Assembly (NCBI RefSeq): GCF_003182135.1 | Contig: NZ_QGTL01000016.1 | Location: 1-64,000, forward strand | Direction: 5' to 3' | Source: Nocardia neocaledoniensis | Lineage (GTDB): Bacteria; Actinomycetota; Actinomycetes; Mycobacteriales; Mycobacteriaceae | DNA: 64,000 nucleotides | Made by a program: the position numbers and the translations under genes | Notes under the pieces: model-generated | Databases searched by the model: none | What the model saw: only the letters and a program-made list of their open reading frames with translations | Told to the model about the DNA's origin: nothing | Shown: one piece after another, positions 24,034 through 33,719 of the stretch | How positions within the stretch are numbered: the stretch's first letter is position 1 | Layout: each line of letters begins with the position of its first letter

Positions 24034-24591
24034 GTGGAAGAGCAATCGCAGGATGTGGTGCAGCCTGGCTTGTTCCCGGACGACTCGGTTCCGGACGATC
24101 TGGTGGGCTACCGGGTGCCGAGCGCGTGTCAGGTCGCCGGCATCACCTACCGCCAACTCGACTACTGGGCCCGGACCGGGCTGGTCGTGCCGTCCATCCG
24201 GGGCGCCGCGGGGTCGGGGAGTCAGCGGCTGTACTCGTTCAAGGACATCCTCGTCCTCAAGATCGTGAAGCGGCTGCTGGACGCGGGCATCTCTTTACAG
24301 AACATCCGGATCGCGGTCGATCATCTGCGCAGCCGGGGCGTCCCTGACCTGGCCGGGATCACACTGTTCTCCGACGGCACCTCGGTCTACGAGTGCACCT
24401 CGCCCGAGGAAGTCGTCGATTTACTGCAGGGCGGGCAGGGCGTCTTCGGCATCGCGGTCAGCGGCGCCATGCGGGAACTGACCGGAGCGATCGCCGACTT
24501 CCCGGCCGAGCGGGCCACGGCCATCACCGACCGCCCGGAGGACGAACTGTCCTACCGGCGCAAGGCGCGGGAGAACCGCAAGACCGGCTAG
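24034..24591 (+). CDS. MerR-family regulator (Rv1830/McdR-type)
   Basis: 185 residues from the GTG at 24034 with AAGGAG 6 bases upstream. MerR helix-turn-helix at about 28-85 (GYRVPSACQVAGITYRQLDY, then RLYSFKDILVLKIVKRLLDAG), then a C-terminal domain with ITLFSDGTSVYECTSPEEVVDLLQGGQGVFGIAVSG. It matches Rv1830 in position and domain layout; that protein has been linked to cell-division control in M. tuberculosis. The recurrence of two MerR genes flanking DUF151 is a conserved arrangement. No cysteines suggest metal sensing. Confidence 0.88.
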   Translation: MEEQSQDVVQPGLFPDDSVPDDLVGYRVPSACQVAGITYRQLDYWARTGLVVPSIRGAAGSGSQRLYSFKDILVLKIVKRLLDAGISLQNIRIAVDHLRSRGVPDLAGITLFSDGTSVYECTSPEEVVDLLQGGQGVFGIAVSGAMRELTGAIADFPAERATAITDRPEDELSYRRKARENRKTG

Positions 24592-24613
24592 TCCGGACGT
24601 GACGAGCGCTACA

Positions 24614-24646
24614 CCCCCGGCGCGCCCCTGGTGGCGCGGCCGGGGG
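24614..24646 (+). terminator. Stem-loop terminator after the second merR gene
   Basis: CCCCCGGCGCGCC pairs with GGCGCGGCCGGGGG (one bulged base) and is followed by TTTGC. It isolates the merR gene from the riboswitch-controlled gcvP transcript. Confidence 0.65.
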
Positions 24647-24657
24647 TTTGCTGCCTC

Positions 24658-24663
24658 TAGACT
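24658..24663 (+). promoter_or_regulatory. Candidate -10 element of the glycine riboswitch/gcvP promoter
   Basis: TAGACT fits TANNNT and lies 18 bases before the first riboswitch stem, directly after the upstream terminator. No clear -35 box is seen. Confidence 0.45.
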
Positions 24664-24681
24664 CGATGGTGCGTCGCCGCC

Positions 24682-24876
24682 GTGCGGGAGAGTCCTGGGT
24701 TCAGCCGAGTCCGGGCGCCGAAGGAGCAGCACCTCCCCGTCAATCTCTCAGGCAACAGGGACCGCACGGTGATTCGACGCCTCTGGAAAGCGGTGGCATC
24801 CGGCTGCCCGCCCACGGGGAAAGGGGCACGGCCGCCTGCGGTCGGGTCACCGAATCTCTCAGGCGCCACGACAGAG
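24682..24876 (+). ncRNA. Tandem glycine riboswitch
   Basis: Two consecutive glycine aptamers lie directly before gcvP. Aptamer 1 is closed by GTGCGG (24682-24687) and CCGCAC (24762-24767) and holds the conserved GGGAGAGTCC, GCCGAAGGAGCA and CTCTCAGGCAACAGGGAC blocks. Aptamer 2 is closed by CTCTG (24781-24785) and CAGAG (24872-24876) and holds CTCTGGAAAGC and a second CTCTCAGGC block. A 13-base linker joins them. The glycine-cleavage context fits an ON switch that lets gcvP be expressed when glycine is plentiful. The gcvP Shine-Dalgarno is 47 bases beyond, so control of translation initiation or of termination is possible. Confidence 0.93.
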
Positions 24877-24932
24877 GGGGAGGGCTGGAACCCGTCGACC
24901 GCGTGGTCGACCCGCCCGACCTTGGAGCAGCC

Positions 24933-27743
<2,811 letters not shown>

Positions 27744-27751
27744 TCCGCCGC

Positions 27752-27792
27752 CGAACGGGCCCCGCCGACGAGGTGTCGGCGGGGCCCGTTCG
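27752..27792. terminator. Strong bidirectional terminator
   Basis: A perfect 18-bp stem (CGAACGGGCCCCGCCGAC / GTCGGCGGGGCCCGTTCG) with a 5-base loop separates gcvP from the convergent tetR gene. Confidence 0.85.
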
Positions 27793-27803
27793 CGTCCGGC
27801 CTG

Positions 27804-28394
27804 CTAGTCGCCTACGGGGAGGGTGGCCAGCGCCGCCGCCGCGTCGGCCGCCCGGCGGGCATCCGCCGCGGTGACCGGCTCATGGGTGATGAACAGCCGA
27901 TGGAACACCGGTGCCACCGCCATCCGGATGATCTCGACGGCATCGACGCCGGGATCGAGTTCACCCCGGGCGACAGCCCGTTCGACGATCACGGCCGCGT
28001 CCCGATGCCTGGCTTCGTAGAACGCGCGCAGCGCCGCCGCGGCCTGCGGATCGTGCATGCCGGCGATGATGAACGCGGTGGCCAGGGGAGCGGCCTCGGG
28101 GTCGTCGAAGCTGTCGCGCAGCAGCGCGGTGAGCCCGCGCAGGTCGCCGACGAAGTCGCCGGTGTCCGGGATCGGCCACGCCTGACCCAGCGCCCGTTCG
28201 AGCGCGTCGGCGACCAGGCCTTCCGGTCCTCGCCAGCGCCGGTAGACGGTGGTCTTGTGGACCCCGGCCCGCTGGGCGACGGCATCGATCGTCAGGCCGA
28301 GGTATCCGTGTTCGGCGAGCTCGGCCACGGTCGCGTCGAGCACGGCTTCGCGCACCCGCGCGCTGCGGCCGCCGGGACGGCGTTGCGGTTCCAA
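27804..28394 (-). CDS. TetR-family regulator of the streptogramin-resistance operon
   Basis: 196 residues from a TTG at 28394, chosen because AGGAG lies exactly 6 bases upstream; a TTG two codons earlier abuts that site. Helix-turn-helix at about 30-60 (LTIDAVAQRAGVHKTTVYRRW), then a C-terminal ligand domain of the TetR_C_11 kind. Divergent from the ABC-F and Vgb genes across about 70 bases holding a perfect palindrome, so it most likely represses both itself and the resistance operon and is released by an antibiotic ligand. Confidence 0.85.
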   Translation of the reverse strand: MEPQRRPGGRSARVREAVLDATVAELAEHGYLGLTIDAVAQRAGVHKTTVYRRWRGPEGLVADALERALGQAWPIPDTGDFVGDLRGLTALLRDSFDDPEAAPLATAFIIAGMHDPQAAAALRAFYEARHRDAAVIVERAVARGELDPGVDAVEIIRMAVAPVFHRLFITHEPVTAADARRAADAAAALATLPVGD

Positions 28395-28429
28395 AAACAA
28401 CTCCTGTTGCGTTAGTGGCGAACTATTGC

Positions 28430-28442
28430 TAGCTTAAAGCTA
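28430..28442. promoter_or_regulatory. Palindrome in the tetR/ABC-F divergent promoter
   Basis: TAGCTT-A-AAGCTA, perfect 6-bp arms, lies between the two divergent genes; candidate operator of the adjacent TetR. The same stretch has GTTGCG repeated directly at 28406-28411 and 28449-28454. Confidence 0.45.
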
Positions 28443-28466
28443 CACGAGTTGCGATTGGAGTACTGC

Positions 28467-29945
28467 TTGGCCACTCAGATGACCTTGCGCGCGGTGTCGA
28501 AGTCCTACGCGGACCGGCCCGTGCTGGATGGCGTGACCGCGACGATCCGGCCGGGTGAGCGGATCGGGATCGTCGGCGAGAACGGGTCGGGCAAATCGAC
28601 CCTGCTGCGGCTGCTGGCTGGCGTCGACCGACCCGACGCCGGGACGGTCACCGTCTGCGCCGACGGTGGTGTCGGCCATCTCGCGCAGACCCTGTCCGGC
28701 GTCACCGTCGCCGACGCGATCGACGACGCCCTGGCGGAGTTGCGTGAGCTGGAACGCGGCCTGCACGCCGCCGCCGAGGCCCAGGACATGGACCGCTACG
28801 GCGACCTGCTCACCCGGTTCGAGGCGCGCGAGGGCTACACCGCCGATGCCAGGGTGGAGGCCGCCATGCACGGCCTCGGCCTGGGCGCGATCGCGCGGGA
28901 CGGCTCGCTCGACAGCCTTTCCGGTGGCGAACGTGCCCGCCTCGGACTGGCCTGTCTGCTGGCGGCGTCCCCGGAGGTGCTGCTGCTGGACGAGCCGACG
29001 AACCATCTCGACGAGCACGCGCTGACCTGGTTGGAGGAGCGCCTGCGCACCCATCACGGCACCGTGGTCCTGGTCTCGCACGACCGGGTCTTCCTGGACC
29101 GGGTGGTCACCGCGGTGCTCGAGGTCGCCGACGGCGGGCTGACCCGCTTCGGGGGCGGCTACAGCGGTTTCCTCGCGGAGAAGGCCGCCGCCCGGGTGCG
29201 CTGGGAACAGGACTACGAGCAGTGGTGCGCGGAGATCGCGCGACTGGAGGAGTTCGCGACCGGCACCGCCCAGCGGGTGGCGCACGGACGCGCGATGAGT
29301 GACAACAACAAGATGGCCTACGACCGCAACGCGGGCCGGGTGCAGAGCTCGGTCGCCTCGCGGGTGCGGCAGACCGCCGAGCGGCTGCGCCGGTTGCGCG
29401 CCGATCCGGTGCCCCGTCCGCCCGAACCCCTGTGTTTCCGTGGGCATTTCGTTACGACGGGCGCACGGCCGGAATTCCGGATCGGGCCGGTGACACTGGG
29501 CGCCCGCGGCAGGCTGCTCATCCACGGCCCCAACGGCGCGGGCAAGTCGACCCTGCTCGACGCCCTCCACGCGGACGCGCCAGGACGGGTGGGCTACCTG
29601 CGTCAGGAGGAACGCTTCGATCCGGAGCGCACGGTCGTCGAAACCTACGGTCTGGGCCGCGCGGCCCTGCTCGCGACCGGACTGTTCGCGCCCGAGCTGC
29701 TCGACCGGTCGGTGGGCACCCTGTCGGAAGGGCAACGGCGCCGGTTGGCGCTGGCGAAAGTGCTGGCGGGCGAACACGATCTCCTGCTGCTCGACGAACC
29801 GACCAACCACCTGTCGCTGACGCTCGTCGACGAGGTGGAGCGCGCGCTGCACGACTACCGTGGCGCGGTGGTCGTGGTCTCGCACGATCGCGCGCTGCGC
29901 CGCCGCTTCCGCGGAATTCAGAAGGGAATTCAGGACTTTGGCTGA
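28467..29945 (+). CDS. ABC-F protein, probable antibiotic-resistance ribosomal protection factor
   Basis: 492 residues from a TTG at 28467 with GGAG 6 bases upstream. Two ABC domains without membrane segments: Walker A GENGSGKST (about 40-48) and GPNGAGKST (about 353-361), signatures LSGGERARLGLA and LSEGQRRRLALA, Walker B LLLDEPTNHLD and LLLDEPTNHLS. Between them lies a charged interdomain linker (RLEEFATGTAQRVAHGRAMS region), the part that reaches the peptidyl-transferase centre in Vga/Lsa/TlrC-type proteins. ABC-F factors displace bound macrolides, lincosamides or streptogramins from the ribosome. Overlap with a virginiamycin B lyase gene supports a streptogramin target. A housekeeping ABC-F role cannot be excluded from sequence alone. 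Confidence 0.82.
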   Translation: MATQMTLRAVSKSYADRPVLDGVTATIRPGERIGIVGENGSGKSTLLRLLAGVDRPDAGTVTVCADGGVGHLAQTLSGVTVADAIDDALAELRELERGLHAAAEAQDMDRYGDLLTRFEAREGYTADARVEAAMHGLGLGAIARDGSLDSLSGGERARLGLACLLAASPEVLLLDEPTNHLDEHALTWLEERLRTHHGTVVLVSHDRVFLDRVVTAVLEVADGGLTRFGGGYSGFLAEKAAARVRWEQDYEQWCAEIARLEEFATGTAQRVAHGRAMSDNNKMAYDRNAGRVQSSVASRVRQTAERLRRLRADPVPRPPEPLCFRGHFVTTGARPEFRIGPVTLGARGRLLIHGPNGAGKSTLLDALHADAPGRVGYLRQEERFDPERTVVETYGLGRAALLATGLFAPELLDRSVGTLSEGQRRRLALAKVLAGEHDLLLLDEPTNHLSLTLVDEVERALHDYRGAVVVVSHDRALRRRFRGIQKGIQDFG

Positions 29946-30786
29946 GATCACAGAAGTTGTCGAGGTGCCCGGCGCGCCGTACGGGGTGACCCTCGGCCCG
30001 GACGGCGCACTCTGGTTCACCCTGGTCGCGCAGGGCGCGATCGGGCGCTACAGCGACGGCGACGTACGCACTCATTCGCTGCCGCAGGCGGACGGGCACC
30101 CCACGGTGATCGTTCCCGGACCGGGCGAGGCGCTGTGGTTCACCGAATACCAGGGCGACCGGCTCGGCCGCATCGCCACCGACGGCACGGTGACCAGCGT
30201 GCCCGCGCGCGGCCCCTACGGTGCGTGCACCGGTCCCGACGGCGCGCTGTGGTTCACCGAACTGGCAGCCGGGCGGGTGTGCCGACTGGGCGCCGACGGA
30301 TCGGTGACCGGTGTCGCGGTCGACGGGATGCCGTCGATGATCACCGCGGGATCCGATGGCGCCCTGTGGTTCACGGTGAACCAGGGCAATGCCGTCGGTC
30401 GCGTCGACCTGGACCTGAAACTGACTGTGCACCCGCTGCCGACGCCGGCCGCCGCGCCGGTCGGCATCGCCGCCGGGCCGGATGGCGCCCTGTGGTTCAC
30501 CGAGATCGGCGCGGGCGCGATCGGCCGCATCACCATTGATGGCCACGTCACCGAATTCGCGCTGCCGGACCGCGACGCCCGCCCGCACGCGATCGTCAGC
30601 GGTCCCGACGGTGCGCTGTGGTTCACCGAATGGGGCAGCGGCGCACTCGGCCGCCTGTCCACCGACGGCCAGTTCGACCACCTCTCGCTGCCGGGCGCGG
30701 AGCCGCACGGTCTCACCGTCGACGCGGTGGGCCAGTTGTGGGTCGCGATGGAATCCGGTGCGCTGGTGCGTGTTTCACCGCGCTGA
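29938..30786 (+). CDS. vgb: Virginiamycin B lyase (streptogramin B lyase)
   Basis: 282 residues from a TTG at 29938, overlapping the ABC-F gene by 8 bases with GAAGGGA about 10 bases upstream. It is a seven-bladed beta-propeller made of repeats ending in GPDGALWFTE or close variants. Vgb linearises type B streptogramins by an elimination reaction at the ester bond, without water. The active-site ExH pair expected in the last blade is present as AEPHGLTVD, a PHAI block lies one blade earlier, and the N-terminal tyrosine is in GAPYGVTLG. Family length is about 290-300. Motifs and the operon with an ABC-F gene make the call strong. Confidence 0.9.
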   Translation: MAEITEVVEVPGAPYGVTLGPDGALWFTLVAQGAIGRYSDGDVRTHSLPQADGHPTVIVPGPGEALWFTEYQGDRLGRIATDGTVTSVPARGPYGACTGPDGALWFTELAAGRVCRLGADGSVTGVAVDGMPSMITAGSDGALWFTVNQGNAVGRVDLDLKLTVHPLPTPAAAPVGIAAGPDGALWFTEIGAGAIGRITIDGHVTEFALPDRDARPHAIVSGPDGALWFTEWGSGALGRLSTDGQFDHLSLPGAEPHGLTVDAVGQLWVAMESGALVRVSPR

Positions 30787-30876
30787 CGGTGGCATCGTGA
30801 CGTGGGGCGGCGGTCGGCCCCGGCGGACCCCCGGATCGTCCGGCGGGTGGGCTCCACCCTGTCGCCTCGTCAGCGG

Positions 30877-32544
30877 TCAGGGTGTCGTGAGCGCCTTGAC
30901 GACCGCGGTGCCGAAGCCGAGGTCGTTGCTGGTGGGCAGGCGGGTGTAGGTGCCGCCGGTCTGGGTGGCGACGGTCTGCAGGGTCTGGGTGCCCTGGCCG
31001 CCGATCACGATGACGTCGACCCGGACCGGGGTCTTCGCCGACGTGGCCGCGGTGATCTGCTCGATCAGCGCCGGACCGGTGAGGGTCGAGTCGTCGTCGG
31101 GCCCGTCGGTGATCACCAGGATCGAGTTGGTGCGACCGGGGGAGTAGGCCGCGACCGCGGCGCGGTAGGCGGCGAGCAGGCTGGGATAGGCCTGGTCGGT
31201 GCTGTTCTGGGACGCCTTCACACTCGTGACGGCCGAGCCGACGGCAGTGCGCTGGGTGTCGCTGAGCAGCGCGGTCGGCACCTGCACCTTGTACGGGTCG
31301 GCGCCGGCGAGGTTCTTGCCGAACGTCCACAGGCCCAGCCCGAAGTCCGGCGGCATCACCGTCAGGGTCGAGGCGACCGCGGCGCCCGCGTTCGCGAGCC
31401 GGGTCGTGGAGCCCTCCGCGGTACCCATCGACGACGACACATCCAGCAGCACCGTGGCGTTCACGCCGAGCACCGGATTCGCGAGCGTGGAGCGCACCTT
31501 CTCCAGCGCCGCCTTGTCCGGGTTCGCCGGCGCGGCGCCGATGGCTGGACCGAAGCCCTCGGCGGCCACCGCACCCGCCTGCTCGGGGGCGCGCAGGAAG
31601 TCGATGAACCGCGACGCGATCAGGTTCTGCGTCTTGTCCACCCACGGACCCGACAGCAGCGCGGCCGGATAGTCGGCCAGCGGCGCCGTGCCGACGGGCC
31701 GGAAGGCGGTGAGCCCGCCGGTGCGCAGCTGCTGCTCGGTCGCGGCCACGGCGTGCACCGCGTCGCCGCTCGGGTCGGCGCTGACCGCCGCCATCGCCGA
31801 GGCGAGGTCGGCGGGTTCCTCGGCGTCGGCCGCGAGCCCGGAGATCGCCGCGACGACCTGCCCGGACCCCGCGGCCTCGGCGGTGAGCGGGTCGGTGCCC
31901 GACACCGCGCCGCCCACGGCAGCGGCCGCCGCCGTGGTGGCGTCTCCGGCGGGCAACGCCATCCGCAGCCCGCCCCAGCCCGACAGCCCGACCTCGTCGA
32001 GCGAACCCTGTTGCAGGCGAGGCAGATCCGCCCACGCGACGTGATGCTGTTCGAGGGCTTGCCGCAGCGCGTCGGGGACCGCGAGCACGATCGGGCTGGT
32101 CGCAATGGAGGCGGGCGTCCCCTCGATCAATCCGGGCACCCGGACCTGCTCGATCGAACGGCTGGAATCGGCGACCCACAGGCCGGGCTTCGCGCCGAGC
32201 GCCGGATCCCAGGCGGCGAGGTCGGCCAAGCCCGCGGCGACCGCCGCCGAGGGGTGCACCGCGACCCGCACCTGCGCGCAATGGTCGCGCACCCGCGGCT
32301 TGCTCGCGTTGAACCGATCCGCCGCGGCGCGCACCGGACCCGAGATCGCCGGATCGACGGTGACATCCAGCGCCGCCGGACCCTCGACGCATTCCGCGGC
32401 CGCGGCGTCGTCGCTGCTGGCGGCCCGATCGCTGAGCTGGAACCAGGCGAACACGGCCACGAGGACCAGCACGAGTACTGCCGCAGCGATCACCGGACCC
32501 TTGCTGATTCCCCGAGATCTGGCCGCGCTGCGATGAGTACCCAC
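30877..32544 (-). CDS. Membrane-anchored solute-binding plus VWA domain protein
   Basis: 555 residues. A short cytoplasmic basic N-terminus, one transmembrane helix (about 17-37, VIAAAVLVLVLVAVFAWF), then an extracytoplasmic periplasmic-binding-protein-like region (about 60-330) and a von Willebrand factor A domain (about 355-550) with an intact metal-ion-dependent adhesion site: DVSSSMG, a later threonine, and ITDGPDDDS. Similar fused proteins are common in mycobacteria and relatives, without a settled function. The GTG start follows TAAACT by 6 bases, so it is probably leaderless. Confidence 0.8.
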   Translation of the reverse strand: MGTHRSAARSRGISKGPVIAAAVLVLVLVAVFAWFQLSDRAASSDDAAAAECVEGPAALDVTVDPAISGPVRAAADRFNASKPRVRDHCAQVRVAVHPSAAVAAGLADLAAWDPALGAKPGLWVADSSRSIEQVRVPGLIEGTPASIATSPIVLAVPDALRQALEQHHVAWADLPRLQQGSLDEVGLSGWGGLRMALPAGDATTAAAAAVGGAVSGTDPLTAEAAGSGQVVAAISGLAADAEEPADLASAMAAVSADPSGDAVHAVAATEQQLRTGGLTAFRPVGTAPLADYPAALLSGPWVDKTQNLIASRFIDFLRAPEQAGAVAAEGFGPAIGAAPANPDKAALEKVRSTLANPVLGVNATVLLDVSSSMGTAEGSTTRLANAGAAVASTLTVMPPDFGLGLWTFGKNLAGADPYKVQVPTALLSDTQRTAVGSAVTSVKASQNSTDQAYPSLLAAYRAAVAAYSPGRTNSILVITDGPDDDSTLTGPALIEQITAATSAKTPVRVDVIVIGGQGTQTLQTVATQTGGTYTRLPTSNDLGFGTAVVKALTTP

Positions 32545-32550
32545 GCGGCA

Positions 32551-32556
32551 AGTTTA
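32551..32556 (-). promoter_or_regulatory. -10 element of a probably leaderless promoter (VWA gene)
   Basis: TAAACT on the minus strand ends 6 bases before the GTG start at 32544. Confidence 0.45.
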
Positions 32557-32617
32557 AGGACATCGATCGACGCCGTCGCACGGCGCATGCCGGTGCCTAT
32601 CGCCCTGGTCACACGAC

Positions 32618-32649
32618 GGGGCCGGGTGTCACCACGGACACCCGGCCCC
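32618..32649 (-). terminator. Stem-loop terminator after the whiB gene
   Basis: GGGGCCGGGTGTC / GACACCCGGCCCC, a perfect 13-bp stem with a 6-base loop, 6 bases after the whiB stop on its strand. Confidence 0.7.
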
Positions 32650-32655
32650 ACCGCC

Positions 32656-32910
32656 TCATTCGCGGATCACCCGGCCGCGGTCGTACTCACGACCGCCCCA
32701 GACACCGGACTGACCGGTGCGCGCCGCGTACTCGGTGCACCCCGCGAGCAACGGGCACCCGGCGCAGATCTCTCGGGCGTAGTCGAAGTCCTGCGACGGG
32801 TACGGAAACCACGCCTCGTGGTTCGGGTCGCCCCGGCACGCGGCCCGGTGCCACCGGCCCGAATCGGACAGGGTGAGCAGTTCGGTCAGTGCGAGTTCGG
32901 TGGTGGTCAC
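32656..32910 (-). CDS. WhiB-family iron-sulfur regulator
   Basis: 84 residues from a GTG at 32910 with GGAAGGAG 8 bases upstream. The four cluster-binding cysteines are at 25, 49, 52 and 58 (AACRG, then ICAGCPLLAGC, i.e. Cx2Cx5C), followed by the WhiB turn SGVWGG (about 68-73) and a short basic tail. WhiB proteins carry a [4Fe-4S] cluster that reacts to O2 or NO and act by binding region 4 of the main sigma factor. The start codon overlaps the stop of the upstream HNH gene (GTGA), so both are made from one mRNA. Which Wbl subclass it belongs to is not determined. Confidence 0.9.
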   Translation of the reverse strand: MTTTELALTELLTLSDSGRWHRAACRGDPNHEAWFPYPSQDFDYAREICAGCPLLAGCTEYAARTGQSGVWGGREYDRGRVIRE

Positions 32911-33461
32911 GGTGCGTACTCCTTCCAGATCCGGCGCTGGGTGCGAGCCAGCGGGTCGGGGGCCTTGGGCTCCCACAGCAGCCGCATGCCCGCCTCTTCG
33001 GGCGTGCGGTCGGCCTTGCTCGTATTGCAGGGCCCACAGCAGGCGATCAGGTTGCCCCACGTGTTCGGTCCGCCCCTGCTGCGCGGGCGGATGTGGTCGA
33101 CGGTTTGCGCCCAGCTGTCGCAGTAGCCGCAGCGGTGCTTGTCCCGGCGCAGGACCGCGGCCAGCGTCGCGCGGCTGTCCTCGCCCACCGGAGCCAGGTG
33201 GCCCAGATAGACGTAGCGCAGCAGCCGGATCGTCTCCGGCAGGGCGACCTCGAGCCGCTGGGAGCGGATCGGGAATCGCGGAGCGCGGTCGATCACGGAT
33301 TCGGCGGCGCCGCTGAGCAGCAGGGTCACCGCCCGGTCGGCGGTGATCTCGTCGAGCGCCTCGTAGCTGGCGTTGAGCACCAGCACGCGGCTGTGTATCC
33401 AGGATTCGGCGGTGGGCACCACCGGCACGACGGCATGACGAAGCGACATCGGGATCACCAT
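32907..33461 (-). CDS. HNH endonuclease
   Basis: 184 residues. The C-terminal half has a zinc-finger HNH fold: CGYC, then TVDHIRPRSRGG (first catalytic His), then NLIACCGPCNTSK (Asn and second CxxC). The N-terminal part (SRVLVLNASYEALDEI...RAVTLLL) is the conserved leader of a large actinobacterial HNH family. The start is ATG at 33461; an ATG four codons later is possible. It is coupled to whiB by a 4-base overlap. Actinobacterial relatives are usually chromosomal and of unknown function; phage and defence roles both exist in the superfamily. Confidence 0.85.
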   Translation of the reverse strand: MVIPMSLRHAVVPVVPTAESWIHSRVLVLNASYEALDEITADRAVTLLLSGAAESVIDRAPRFPIRSQRLEVALPETIRLLRYVYLGHLAPVGEDSRATLAAVLRRDKHRCGYCDSWAQTVDHIRPRSRGGPNTWGNLIACCGPCNTSKADRTPEEAGMRLLWEPKAPDPLARTQRRIWKEYAP

Positions 33462-33719
33462 GTTTCACAGAAAGAATGAGCAGAGAAAGGGAAAAGAATG
33501 CGGGCGTCAGTGCCGCGCGATCAGGAGACGACCGCTCTCGGCATTGCGCCGCGGCTTGGCCGCCGTATCGGCGACCAGCGCCGCGATCCCTGACTCATGC
33601 TGGCGCACAGGGTATTCCACGATCGTCTCCTCCTCTCCGTACTGCTCCGGCGGCCTCGCCCGGTGCGATCGGCCGCGTGGAAATCATGGTGACATATGGC
33701 GCCGGAATTGTCGGGTGAT

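Noticed and set aside
30845..30859. Short stem-loop GGGTGG-GCT-CCACCC between vgb and the VWA gene as a terminator
   Set aside because: Only 6 bp and no flanking features; could form by chance in this composition.
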